Assembly (NCBI RefSeq): GCF_934630535.1
Contig: NZ_CAKTVU010000005.1
Location: 1-64,000, forward strand
Source of the DNA: an uncultured Senegalimassilia sp.
GTDB taxonomy: Bacteria > Actinomycetota > Coriobacteriia > Coriobacteriales > Eggerthellaceae
Direction: 5' to 3'
DNA: 64,000 bases
This document shows positions 8,178 to 16,153 of this stretch, in pieces. Each line of letters opens with the position of its first letter. The first letter of the stretch is position 1. The translations under genes were made by a program, and so were the position numbers. Under the pieces are notes generated by a model. It had not been told where the DNA came from, did not search any database, and saw only the letters and a program-made list of their open reading frames with translations.

Positions 8178-9071
8178 GTGGTGCGCAAAAGCATAGCCGA
8201 TCTGGCGGCGTCCGCGGTTTGGCCCGCGGGCGCCGCTATGTCTCAGGACGAGTTCTGTCGCTTCGTGCTCTCCGAGGGGCGGCGGTTGTACCGTGACCTG
8301 CCGTGGCGCGGCATCGACGATGCCTACGGCGTGCTCGTGAGCGAGGTCATGCTCCAGCAAACGCAGGTCAAACGCGTACTGGGGCGTTGGGAGCGCTGGA
8401 TGGGGATGTTCCCTTCTCCCGATGCGCTGGCGGCAGCCGCATCCGCCGACGTGCTGGCCGAGTGGCAGGGGCTCGGCTACAACCGTCGTGCCCTGGCGCT
8501 CAAGCGCGCGGCCGAGGAATGCTCGCAGCGCTTTGGCGGGCGGCTGCCCGAAACGGTGGAGCAGCTTCAGGAGCTGCCGGGCATCGGGCCGGCAACGGCG
8601 GCCGGCGTCACCGCCTTCGCCCGCAACCTTCCCGCCATCTACATCGAGACGAACGTGCGCACGGTGTTCATCCACACGCTGTTCCCCGATTGCGAGGCGG
8701 TGACCGACAAGCAGCTTGAACCGCTGGTGGCGGCGTGCTGCCCCGAAGCCGGGCAGGTTCGCCAGTGGTATTACGCGCTGCTGGACGTGGGGGCGGATTT
8801 GAAATCGCAGGTGGGCAACGCCTCGCGGCGAAGCGCGCATTACACGCGCCAGTCGGCGTTCGAAGGATCGCGCCGGCAGAAGCGCGCGTGTCTGGTGCGC
8901 ATCGTGCTGGCTTGCCCCGGCATCGCCGTCGAGCGGGCGGCGGCGCTTTTGGATGCCGAGGAGCAGGCGGCGGGGCGCGATACGCTCGACCCGCAGCTGT
9001 TCGCCGGCATCTGCGCCGACCTTGAGCGGGAAGGGTTCTTCCGTCGGGAAGATGGCCGCTTGTTCGCATAA
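8178..9071 (+). CDS. MutY-like adenine DNA glycosylase lacking the Fe-S cluster cysteines
   Basis: A helix-hairpin-helix base-excision glycosylase, about 297 residues, most like MutY, which removes adenine opposite 8-oxoguanine. The substrate-pocket motif LVSEVMLQQTQV carries the catalytic Glu, and the hairpin LPGIGPATAAGV lies at about residue 133. Two family hallmarks differ. The usual catalytic Asp in DGNV appears as Glu in IETNVRTV. The four-Cys cluster loop is absent, replaced by GNASRRSAHYTRQSAFEGS. The C-terminal 8-oxoG recognition domain is also missing or strongly reduced. Clusterless MutY-type enzymes are known, so it is probably functional. GTG 8178 or 8181, right after the Rrf2 stop, or ATG 8238 could be the start; none has a strong ribosome binding site. 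Confidence 0.8.
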   Translation: MVRKSIADLAASAVWPAGAAMSQDEFCRFVLSEGRRLYRDLPWRGIDDAYGVLVSEVMLQQTQVKRVLGRWERWMGMFPSPDALAAAASADVLAEWQGLGYNRRALALKRAAEECSQRFGGRLPETVEQLQELPGIGPATAAGVTAFARNLPAIYIETNVRTVFIHTLFPDCEAVTDKQLEPLVAACCPEAGQVRQWYYALLDVGADLKSQVGNASRRSAHYTRQSAFEGSRRQKRACLVRIVLACPGIAVERAAALLDAEEQAAGRDTLDPQLFAGICADLEREGFFRREDGRLFA

Positions 9072-9092
9072 GCAATAGCGGTTTGCAAATTC

Positions 9093-9173
9093 CGGACACT
9101 TAGTCCTACGTCCCCGAACTGTCCCCGAACTGTCACGATTCGGACGGTTCGGGGACGTAGCACCAAGTGTCCG
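9093..9173. repeat. Long imperfect palindrome, REP- or MITE-like
   Basis: Two 31-base arms (9093-9123 and 9143-9173) are inverted copies with three mismatches, separated by 19 bases. The arms start CGGACACTT and run into TACGTCCCCGAAC. The spacer repeats part of the arm (CCCCGAACTGTC). There is no T-run, so it does not look like a terminator. It lies between the MutY-like gene and mntP. A second palindrome with GTCCCC in its arms lies at 44949-45024. Confidence 0.7.
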
Positions 9174-9207
9174 ATGGGGGGGTTAGGTTCAAGACGAGAG
9201 GATCATC

Positions 9208-9786
9208 ATGGGGTTTGTTGAGTTGTTCTTGATCGGCGTGGGGCTTTCCATGGACGCCTTCGCCGTTTCCATTTGCAAGGGCCTTGGCATGAGCCGCCTG
9301 AACATGAGGCAGGCGGCGGTCATCGCGCTGTTTTTCGGCGGGTTCCAGGCCTTGATGCCGCTTATCGGATGGGCTTTGGGAAGCCAGCTTGCCGAGCTTA
9401 TCACGCCCATCGACCACTGGATCGCGTTCGCGCTGCTGGCGTTCGTGGGCGGCAAGATGCTCTGGGATGCGTTCCATGAGGACGACGAGCAAGGCGGGGA
9501 AGCGAAAGACGCCAAGCTCGACCTCAAGGAGCTGCTTATGCTGGCCATCGCAACAAGCATCGATGCGCTTGCCGTGGGCATCACCTTCGCGTTTCTGCAG
9601 GTGGCCATCGTGCCGAGCGTGACCATCATCGGCGTGACCACCTTCGTTCTCAGCTTCGTGGGCGTAGCCGTCGGCCATTTCTTCGGCGCGCGCTTCGAAA
9701 AGCCCGCAACCATCGCGGGCGGAGTGGTGCTCATCCTCATCGGCGTGAAAATCCTGCTCGAGCATCTCGGGGTCGTCGCCTTCTAA
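9208..9786 (+). CDS. mntP: Manganese efflux pump MntP
   Basis: An integral membrane protein of 192 residues that exports Mn2+ and protects against manganese excess. It has six predicted helices in two repeats of three. Each repeat opens with the family's conserved acidic motif: LSMDAFAVSICKG in the first and ATSIDALAVGITFAF in the second; these Asp residues are essential for transport in MntP. A charged cytoplasmic loop (HEDDEQGGEAKDAKLD) separates the repeats. It is a single-gene unit bounded by the palindrome upstream and a terminator downstream. I saw no yybP-ykoY riboswitch, although the gap upstream is filled mostly by the repeat. Confidence 0.93.
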   Translation: MGFVELFLIGVGLSMDAFAVSICKGLGMSRLNMRQAAVIALFFGGFQALMPLIGWALGSQLAELITPIDHWIAFALLAFVGGKMLWDAFHEDDEQGGEAKDAKLDLKELLMLAIATSIDALAVGITFAFLQVAIVPSVTIIGVTTFVLSFVGVAVGHFFGARFEKPATIAGGVVLILIGVKILLEHLGVVAF

Positions 9787-9791
9787 ACGGC

Positions 9792-9822
9792 GAAGCGGCC
9801 GCTCATCGGAGCAGCCGCTTTC
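9792..9822 (+). terminator. Terminator-like hairpin after mntP
   Basis: AAGCGGCCGCT pairs with AGCAGCCGCTT around a short loop, followed by TTCGTCTTC. It also lies just beyond the pheA stop on the other strand, so it may act in both directions. Confidence 0.55.
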
Positions 9823-9886
9823 GTCTTCACCATATATATAGGTGCGCGCAAGGTTTCGCCTTCGCTTGCGCAGCGCTTCCGGGGCG

Positions 9887-10741
9887 CTATTCCACGGGGT
9901 AGCTGCCGAGCACCTTCACCTCGCGCAGCTTCAGGCGCAGGCAGTTCAGCGCGGTTTGCACCTCAAGGTCCTGCGTGGAGCCTTCGATGTCCACGAAGAA
10001 CATGTAGTCGCCGAGCGCCTGCTTGGTGGGACGGCTTTGGATCTTGACCAGGTTGATGCCGGCGTAGGCGAACTCGGACAAGATCATGAGCAGCGCGCCG
10101 GGGCGGTCGGTCTGCAAGAACAGCGCCAGCGACGTCTTGAACTTGCTGCCCGTCAGCACCGGGACATGGCCCTGGCGGCCGATCAGCGCAAACGACGTTT
10201 GGTTGCCGAAGTGGTCCTCGATGCCCGTCTCGGCCACTCGCGCGCCGTAGAGCTGTGCGGCGAAGGCGTTGCCGATGCCGGCGACGGACTTGTCGGACGC
10301 TGCGCGCCGCGCGCTGTCGGCGGTGGATGCCACGGTCACGGTGGGGATGCCGTGCAGGTTGTCGTTAAGGTAGCGGCGGCACTGCGCCAGGCCCTGCGGG
10401 TGGCTTGCCACCGTTTTCACGTCGTCCAGGGTGGCCTCGGGGTGCATGATCAGGCAATGATGGATGTCGAGCACATGCTCGCCTAAGATGGTGGCGCTTG
10501 AACGGAACGCGAAGTTGTCGAGCGTGGCGGTGACGGGCCCCTCGAGCGCGTTTTCCGTGGCAACCACGCCGTACTCGCATTTCCCTCGGTCCACGCAGTC
10601 GAATACCTCGGACAGCGAGGGGCATTCGATCAGCTGCGGGTCGTCTATGCCCAAACGTTTGGCGAATGCGCGCGCCGCCTCGTCGTGATAGGTTCCGGCG
10701 GGGCCCAGGTAAGCGAACGCGGATGGGGGTTCAGCGGTCAT
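9887..10741 (-). CDS. pheA: Prephenate dehydratase
   Basis: Converts prephenate to phenylpyruvate in phenylalanine synthesis; cytoplasmic, 284 residues. Residues about 8-185 form the two-lobed dehydratase domain (AYLGPAGTYHDEAA at the start, VVATENALEGPVTATLD in the core). Residues about 200-280 form the ACT domain (DRPGALLMILSEFAYAGIN, then QSRP where most have ESRP), which binds phenylalanine for feedback inhibition. The conserved TRF motif that ends the active site reads TSF here (GNQTSFALIG), keeping the essential Thr. ATG at 10741 was preferred over an ATG 15 bases upstream because AAGGAG lies seven bases before it. Monofunctional, with no chorismate mutase domain. Confidence 0.93.
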   Translation of the reverse strand: MTAEPPSAFAYLGPAGTYHDEAARAFAKRLGIDDPQLIECPSLSEVFDCVDRGKCEYGVVATENALEGPVTATLDNFAFRSSATILGEHVLDIHHCLIMHPEATLDDVKTVASHPQGLAQCRRYLNDNLHGIPTVTVASTADSARRAASDKSVAGIGNAFAAQLYGARVAETGIEDHFGNQTSFALIGRQGHVPVLTGSKFKTSLALFLQTDRPGALLMILSEFAYAGINLVKIQSRPTKQALGDYMFFVDIEGSTQDLEVQTALNCLRLKLREVKVLGSYPVE

Positions 10742-11090
10742 GCGAAGCTCCTTCATGCAGATTTATTCATTTATCTTGCGAAGATATGATAACGGTTCTG
10801 TATAAAAATGCGCGAGTGATAACATAACCAACAGGAGTGGAGACGACTGGGGATGGAAGTCTGCGATTTCATCCCCAATCGGCGAAGGCGCGCGTGCGCG
10901 TTTCACGACGGAAGGCCCGGGTTCTGCAAGCCCCGTGCCTTCCGTCGCGTTGCGTGCGGCGCCATCAAGGCCGCAAGCCCGACCGTCGGTATGTCCGCCC
11001 TCGGGCCGCGCGTCATCGCGTATCTTCGCTCCATATGCAAAAGGGTCTGGAAACAGGCCAGACGAGATACACCTGTAAGGAGGTGTGCGT
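10742..11090 (+). promoter_or_regulatory. Structured leader and promoter region of the hydrogenase operon
   Basis: About 350 bases without a convincing gene between the divergent pheA and hydrogenase genes. Three hairpins can form on the + strand: TGGGGATG (10848-10855) with CATCCCCA (10870-10877); CGACGGAAGGC (10906-10916) with GCCTTCCGTCG (10937-10947), extended by a CCGGG/CCCCG stretch; and GTCTGG (11045-11050) with CCAGAC (11058-11063), close to the start codon. A weak promoter, TTGCGA (10776) with TATAAA (10801), has a long 19-base spacer. The region fits a long 5' untranslated leader or a separate small RNA; no known riboswitch class was recognised. Confidence 0.45.
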
Positions 11091-12371
11091 ATGGAAGGAG
11101 AGGCCGCAATGTCCGCGTTCGCGAACATGCTTGAGGCCAGGGGGGTCACCCGTCGCGACTTCATGAAGTTGTGCGGCACCGTGGCCGCTGCCGCCGGGCT
11201 GTCCCAGTTGACGGTCCCGCAGGTCGCCCAGGCTCTCGAGACGTCCGTCATCGGCGCCACGAAGGGTAACCTCTACCCGGTCATCTGGGTCGAAGGCGCA
11301 TCCTGCACCGGCTGCACCGAGTCGTTCGCTCAGGCTCAGACGCCCAACGCCGCAGAGGTGGTGTTGGACATGATCTCCCTGAACTACTCCGAGACGCTGT
11401 CCGCTGCAGCGGGCTACTCCATGGAGGAGGCCAAGGAGCAGACCATCGAGGCCGGCGACTACATCCTCATCTACGAAGGCGCCATTCAGGAGAAGTGGGG
11501 CGGCAACGCTCTGCGCGTGGCCGGCAAGCCCGGCACCGAGCACCTGATCGAAGCCGCAAAGAACGCCAACGCCGTGGTGGCGCTGGGTTCCTGCGCCGTC
11601 AACGGCGGTTGGATGGGCGCTAAGCCCAACGTCACCGACGCCATGGGCGTGCAGCAGTACCTCAAGAAGGCCGGCATCAACGTGCCCGTCGTCAACGTCC
11701 CCGGCTGCCCGGCCAACCCCGAGTGGCTCACCAGCGTGCTCGTCGACGTCGTGCTCATGAAGCTCAAGCCCGCCGATCTGGACCTCAACTCCGAGGGCAA
11801 GCCGGCCGGCATCTTCAACCAGACCATCCATGACAACTGCGAGCGTCGCGGCCACTTCGAGAACGGCGAGTTCGTCTACGAATTCGGTTCCGAAGAGGAG
11901 AAGAAGGGCTACTGCCTGTACCCGCTCGGTTGCCGCGGTCCTCAGACCAAGTCCAACTGCGGCGTGGTCATGTGGAACGACCGTCGCAGCTGGTGCGTCC
12001 AGGCCGGCGCCCCGTGCATCGGCTGCTGCGAGGCCAACCCCAACGACCCGGGCCAGAACTGGGTCGAGGTCAACACCCCGTTCCTGAAGCGTCATCGCAA
12101 CCTGCACATCGGCGACTGGGACGTGCAGCCCACCACCATCGCCGTGGGCGTTACCGGCATCCTTGCCGCAGCGCTCGTGGTGCATGGCTTCGGCATGAAG
12201 GCCACCGGCCGTATGGACGGCGGCGCGGACTTCGAGAAGAAGCGCGCCTGGGATGCCAAGCACCCCGAGAAGTCCGTGGGCACCTATGAGGTGTCCGAGC
12301 CCGAGCGCCAGAAGATGTACAAGGAAGACACCGGTCACGACGACCCCAATGCAACCAAGGAAGGGAGGTAA
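11091..12371 (+). CDS. hyaA: [NiFe] uptake hydrogenase small subunit precursor
   Basis: Electron-transfer subunit of a group 1 membrane-bound hydrogenase that oxidises H2 outside the cytoplasmic membrane; 426 residues. The N-terminus has a twin-arginine signal (TRRDFMKLCG, R21-R22) for folded export. Proximal cluster ligands begin at Cys72 and Cys75 (GASCTGCTES). The distal and medial clusters are marked by CERRGHF, CLYPLGCRGP and CVQAGAPCIGCCE. A C-terminal helix (about residues 345-368) anchors the complex. ATG 11091 has a strong TAAGGAGGT in front; ATG 11109 also has a ribosome binding site (GGAGAGG), so two starts are possible. The large subunit follows after three bases. Confidence 0.95.
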   Translation: MEGEAAMSAFANMLEARGVTRRDFMKLCGTVAAAAGLSQLTVPQVAQALETSVIGATKGNLYPVIWVEGASCTGCTESFAQAQTPNAAEVVLDMISLNYSETLSAAAGYSMEEAKEQTIEAGDYILIYEGAIQEKWGGNALRVAGKPGTEHLIEAAKNANAVVALGSCAVNGGWMGAKPNVTDAMGVQQYLKKAGINVPVVNVPGCPANPEWLTSVLVDVVLMKLKPADLDLNSEGKPAGIFNQTIHDNCERRGHFENGEFVYEFGSEEEKKGYCLYPLGCRGPQTKSNCGVVMWNDRRSWCVQAGAPCIGCCEANPNDPGQNWVEVNTPFLKRHRNLHIGDWDVQPTTIAVGVTGILAAALVVHGFGMKATGRMDGGADFEKKRAWDAKHPEKSVGTYEVSEPERQKMYKEDTGHDDPNATKEGR

Positions 12372-12374
12372 GCC

Positions 12375-14021
12375 ATGACGCGTTCCGTAATCGATCCCGT
12401 AACCCGTATCGAGGGCCATCTGCGCGTTGAGATGGAAGTCGAGAACGGCAAGGTATCCGACGCCTGGGTATCCGGTGGCTGCTTCCGCGGCATCGAGCTG
12501 GTCGTTGAGAACCGCACGCCCGAGGACGCTGCCCAGATCGTGCAGCGCATCTGCGGCGTTTGCCCCGTGTCGCACGCCCATGCCAGCTCCATCGCGGCTG
12601 AGAAGGCTTACGGCATCACCATCTCCAACAACGCCCGCATCATCCGCAACATCCTGGAGGGCGCCCAGTTCCTGCACAGCCACATCCTGTGGTTCTACAA
12701 CCTGGCCGGCCTTGACTACGTCAATCCGCTGAACGCCCTGAAGGCCAACCCCGCCGACGCCATGGACCTGGCTCGTGCTGCCGGCACTTCCATGAACAGC
12801 GATTTCGTTGCCCTGAAGGAGCACCTGTCCCAGTTCGCCGAGAACGGTCAGCTGTCCATCTTCAGCGGCAACTGGTTCGACGCCGAGGACGGCACCGGCT
12901 TCAAGCTGCCGCCCGAGCTCGACCTCATCTGCACCGCTCACTACCTGGAGGCTTTGGGCATGCAGGCCAAGGCTTCCCAGATCAGCGCCCTGCTGGGCGG
13001 CAAGATGCCCCACGTCATGACGCTTCGTCCGGGCGGCACGGCATTCGTGCCCACCGACCAGAAGCTTGACGACCTGAAGCTGCTGGTCGACGAGCTGTAC
13101 AACTGGGTCGAGGCTACCATGATCCCCGACGTGCTGGCTATCGCTCCGTACTACGCCGATGCTTTCGAGTACGGCAAGGGCCCGGGTCGCTACATCGCTT
13201 GGGGCGTCTTCGAGCGCGAGGACTTCAAGATGTCCAATCGCTACCTGCCCTCCGGCGTGCTCGACGAGAACCTCAACCTCTCCGAGCCCGACGAGAAGGC
13301 CATCGCCGAGTGGGTCGGCCGTTCCTGGTACAAGGGTTCCGAAACCTACCAGGCGCCGAACTTCACCACCGAGCCGGAGTACACCGACTACAACGTGAAC
13401 GACCGCTATACCTGGGTGAAGTGCCCGTCCTACAACGGCAACTCCATGGAGGCCACCAGCCTGTCCCGTATCCTGGCCGCCTACAAACGCAACGTGCCCT
13501 TCGTCAAGGAGCACGTGGATGCGTTCTTGAAGGCGCTCGGCCATGAGGGCGACCTGTCCGTGGCCCAGTCCACGCTTGGCCGTACCGCCATCCGTCAGAT
13601 CGAGACGCTCTACATCGCCACGCTCATGAAGGAGTGGGTCGACGAGCTGATCGAGGCCGTGAAGTCCGGCGATTCCGAGTACTTCCGCGCTCCTGAGACC
13701 ACCACCGGCGACGGCTCCGGTTTCTGGGAGGCCCCGCGTGGCGCTCTTTACCACAGCGAGTCGGTCAAGGACGGCAAGATCCAGGGTTACCAGATCATCA
13801 TCCCGTCCACGTGGAACCTGGCTCCGAAGAACGAGAAGGGCCAGCATGGTCCGCTCGAGGAGGCTCTGATCGGCGTGCCGGTGGGCGACATCGAGAAGCC
13901 CATCAACGCGCTGCGCACGGTGCACTCCTTCGACCCCTGCACGGCCTGCTCGGTCCACATCTCCGAGCCTGCCACGGGCAAGCGTTTCGAAACCGTCACG
14001 AGCCCTTGGGGGGTGAAGTAA
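12375..14021 (+). CDS. hyaB: [NiFe] uptake hydrogenase large subunit
   Basis: Catalytic subunit, 548 residues, carrying the Ni-Fe(CN)2CO centre. The N-terminal nickel motif is RICGVCPVSHAHAS with Cys60 and Cys63. The C-terminal pair is DPCTACSVH with Cys522 and Cys525. Family knowledge says the precursor is cut after the His of this motif once nickel is inserted; that would remove the last 20 residues (529-548). The matching protease is encoded at 15350. It has no signal of its own and should be exported by hitch-hiking on the Tat signal of the small subunit. It sits between the small subunit and the cytochrome b gene, with spacings of three and one bases. Confidence 0.96.
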   Translation: MTRSVIDPVTRIEGHLRVEMEVENGKVSDAWVSGGCFRGIELVVENRTPEDAAQIVQRICGVCPVSHAHASSIAAEKAYGITISNNARIIRNILEGAQFLHSHILWFYNLAGLDYVNPLNALKANPADAMDLARAAGTSMNSDFVALKEHLSQFAENGQLSIFSGNWFDAEDGTGFKLPPELDLICTAHYLEALGMQAKASQISALLGGKMPHVMTLRPGGTAFVPTDQKLDDLKLLVDELYNWVEATMIPDVLAIAPYYADAFEYGKGPGRYIAWGVFEREDFKMSNRYLPSGVLDENLNLSEPDEKAIAEWVGRSWYKGSETYQAPNFTTEPEYTDYNVNDRYTWVKCPSYNGNSMEATSLSRILAAYKRNVPFVKEHVDAFLKALGHEGDLSVAQSTLGRTAIRQIETLYIATLMKEWVDELIEAVKSGDSEYFRAPETTTGDGSGFWEAPRGALYHSESVKDGKIQGYQIIIPSTWNLAPKNEKGQHGPLEEALIGVPVGDIEKPINALRTVHSFDPCTACSVHISEPATGKRFETVTSPWGVK

Positions 14022-14022
14022 C

Positions 14023-14721
14023 ATGGCGCATTTGGCACATTACCGCGAGGCGCATCCGTTGCCGTTCGTGATCACGCACTGGATCAACCTTGTTGCCATG
14101 GTTCTGCTGATTTTCACCGGCTTTTATATTCACTACCCCTTCTTCTGGGGTTTTGAGTCCATGGCCCGTGGTCTGCACGTGTTCTTCGGCTTTGTGCTGT
14201 TCATCAACTGCATCTGCCGTTTGATCATGGCCTTCATCGTGAAGTCCTCGCCGACCGGCGGTACCCGCAAGCAGGTTACCGACTACAAGACGTGGCTTCC
14301 GCAGAAGGACAACCTGCATCAGGGTCCGCAGTGGATCAAGTACTACCTGTTCTTCAAGAAGGACCACCCGCTGTCCGCTAAGCTGGGCGTTCCGCAGAAG
14401 ATCAGCTACCTGTTCATTCCCGTGCTCATCATCCTGATGTTCTACACGGGCCTGGCTCTGTGGGTTCCCAGCTCCGAGATCCCGTTCTTCGCAGCGGGCA
14501 CGTCTTTGGTGGGCGGCATCATGAGCATGCGCATCATCCACTACTTCATGATGTTCGTGTTCATCTGCTTCATGTTCATCCACATCTACCTGGCCAACGT
14601 GGAGGGTATCGCTCCTACGCTGCTCATGTTCTTCCATAAGGAGCATGGCGGCCTGGTGTACGATCCTGACATCCACAACATCATCGGCGAGGATGATTTA
14701 GGTCACGGCAAGCAGCACTAG
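14023..14721 (+). CDS. hyaC: Ni/Fe-hydrogenase b-type cytochrome subunit
   Basis: Integral membrane dihaem cytochrome b that takes electrons from the hydrogenase small subunit and reduces the quinone pool; 232 residues with four predicted helices. Likely haem ligands include His in FVITHWINL, GLHVFFGF, RIIHYFMM and IHIYLANVEG, the last two spaced as in HyaC/HydC proteins. A cytoplasmic or periplasmic loop of about 50 residues between helices 2 and 3 (KQVTDYKTWLPQKDN) is longer than in the E. coli protein. The gene starts one base after hyaB and is followed by a strong terminator, which separates the structural genes from the downstream membrane protein and protease. Confidence 0.94.
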   Translation: MAHLAHYREAHPLPFVITHWINLVAMVLLIFTGFYIHYPFFWGFESMARGLHVFFGFVLFINCICRLIMAFIVKSSPTGGTRKQVTDYKTWLPQKDNLHQGPQWIKYYLFFKKDHPLSAKLGVPQKISYLFIPVLIILMFYTGLALWVPSSEIPFFAAGTSLVGGIMSMRIIHYFMMFVFICFMFIHIYLANVEGIAPTLLMFFHKEHGGLVYDPDIHNIIGEDDLGHGKQH

Positions 14722-14752
14722 TTTTCACGCTGTGCAGGGATGCATGTGATTT

Positions 14753-14788
14753 GAAGACCCGACCACTTCGGTGGCCGGGTCTTCTTTT
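14753..14788 (+). terminator. Intrinsic terminator after hyaC
   Basis: GAAGACCCG then CCAC pairs with GTGG then CGGGTCTTC around a TTCG tetraloop, followed by TTTT. Readthrough may still feed the two downstream genes. Confidence 0.9.
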
Positions 14789-14917
14789 GTGTTGGGGCAA
14801 GTTGTCGGGCATGGAATCCTATAGGCGATTTTGCCTTAGCGACTGTGATCCACTGCTATGAGATTACAATTATGCAGAACCTGATTTTGTTTATATCCCC
14901 TGATAGATTGGTTATTC

Positions 14918-15346
14918 ATGGCTGAGTTGACCGATGAGCAGATTGCTTGTGAAGAGAAGTTCCTTGAAGGTATCCCGCGTTGGAACATCGGCGCGCTGTT
15001 CCTGCCGCCCGTTTGGGGACCGGCTCACGGTTTTTGGGCCACTATCCTGTTCTATCCTTTATGGTTGGTTGCCGACAATTTGTTTTATGCTGCATATTCG
15101 GAACGTACGCCGCTTGCGATCGCTTTTGCTGCCGTTATCGGGGCAGTATTGGTTGCAGTCACGTTTTTGTTCTCGCGCTTAAGCCAGCCTTTTGCGGCTC
15201 ATCGGGCAGTCGCTCGCGGCGTTTCCAAGGATACCTACGTGCGGCGTGAGCGTATTTGGGCGGTGGTTTGCGTGCTCGTCGGCCTTGCGATGCTTGGATT
15301 CGCCACTTGGTACAACCTGATGATTCGTCCGGGTGTGGAGGGGTAG
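14918..15346 (+). CDS. Small membrane protein of unknown function in the hydrogenase cluster
   Basis: A 142-residue protein with four predicted helices: about residues 24-45, 46-63, 65-84 and 112-132. The N-terminal part IPRWNIGALFLPPVWGPAHG, an aromatic-Pro-rich segment before the first helix, resembles small membrane proteins of the DUF2628 type, but the match is loose. It starts four bases before the hydrogenase protease gene and should be cotranscribed with it. That placement suggests a role in hydrogenase assembly or membrane association. It is not similar to HyaE, HyaF or Hyp proteins. Local base composition (about 14800-16100) is more AT-rich than the flanking genes. Confidence 0.7.
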   Translation: MAELTDEQIACEEKFLEGIPRWNIGALFLPPVWGPAHGFWATILFYPLWLVADNLFYAAYSERTPLAIAFAAVIGAVLVAVTFLFSRLSQPFAAHRAVARGVSKDTYVRRERIWAVVCVLVGLAMLGFATWYNLMIRPGVEG

Positions 15347-15349
15347 AAC

Positions 15350-15925
15350 ATGGCTGATGTGCAAGAAAATTGGGGTTTGCGGGAATATGTTGCCAGCAAT
15401 GTGGCCGTTCCCAAGGAATTGCGTCCGCGGCGAGTAGCGGTGTTTTGCGTGGGCAATCGATTGATGCTCGACGATGGCATCGGGCCTGCCGTCTTCGATG
15501 AGCTTGTGGCTTCGTACGATATCCCGGACAACGTTGAGATTTACGATCTGGGGTGCTTGTCGCTTGCTATGATCGACCGCGTGCGCGAATTCGACGTGAT
15601 CATGACCGTGGATGCTGTGGATGATTCCGGTCAGCCTGCAGGCACGGTGTTGCGCTATGCGCCCGATGCGATGGCACGTCATGTGGGCATCACGGCGAGC
15701 CTTCATGATTTGAAGCTGATCGACCTCTTCGATTCCGCAGCGTTATTGGGATATCAGGCTGAAGGGCTTTGCTTGGGAATGCAGGTGGAAAACGCTTCTC
15801 CGGCTGAAGCGACCGAAGGGCTCACCAGGCCCGTCCACGATGCGTTGCCGCTTTTAGTGGATGTTGTGGTCGGCGAATTGACACGACTTGGCTGCCCGCT
15901 TTCTGCTAAGGGCGTATCGGATTGA
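15350..15925 (+). CDS. hyaD: Hydrogenase maturation protease
   Basis: Endopeptidase of the HyaD/HybD/HycI family that removes the C-terminal extension of the large subunit after nickel insertion; 191 residues. The three expected nickel-sensing residues are present: Asp in CVGNRLMLDDGIGP (Glu or Asp in the family), Asp in MTVDAVDD, and His in ITASLHDLK. It has an N-terminal extension of about 25 residues and a C-terminal extension of about 30 over typical 160-residue members. It lies just after the unknown membrane protein, and its obvious substrate is the large subunit encoded at 12375, with a predicted 20-residue tail. Confidence 0.9.
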   Translation: MADVQENWGLREYVASNVAVPKELRPRRVAVFCVGNRLMLDDGIGPAVFDELVASYDIPDNVEIYDLGCLSLAMIDRVREFDVIMTVDAVDDSGQPAGTVLRYAPDAMARHVGITASLHDLKLIDLFDSAALLGYQAEGLCLGMQVENASPAEATEGLTRPVHDALPLLVDVVVGELTRLGCPLSAKGVSD

Positions 15926-16153
15926 TTTACCATGTGAAACTGTTCGCTATAAGCGGATTAGAGCGGCTTGGTTTCGGGAGGTCTCCCCTCGTTTCAATCG
16001 CGTGACTTTTCGTTTGGTGAAAAAAGAGCCGTATACTGCCCAATCGACCCTATTTGGGTGGCGCAATTTGGTAGCCATGAACGTAGAATAATGCCGCTTC
16101 TGCAAACGGTGGGCTCCTGAGCTTACCGGGTGAACCGAAAGGTGTTCTCGTTC

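Noticed and set aside
11013..14024. Open frame of 1003 codons on the minus strand opposite the hydrogenase genes
   Set aside because: Antisense shadow of hyaA and hyaB; low-complexity composition and no recognisable motif.
14918..15346. HyaE/HyaF-type hydrogenase accessory protein
   Set aside because: Those are soluble; this product is a four-helix membrane protein without their motifs.
15926..16153. Possible riboswitch in front of the YczE-like gene
   Set aside because: I compared it by eye with c-di-GMP, TPP, SAM, glycine, THF, fluoride and guanidine patterns and found no matching core.
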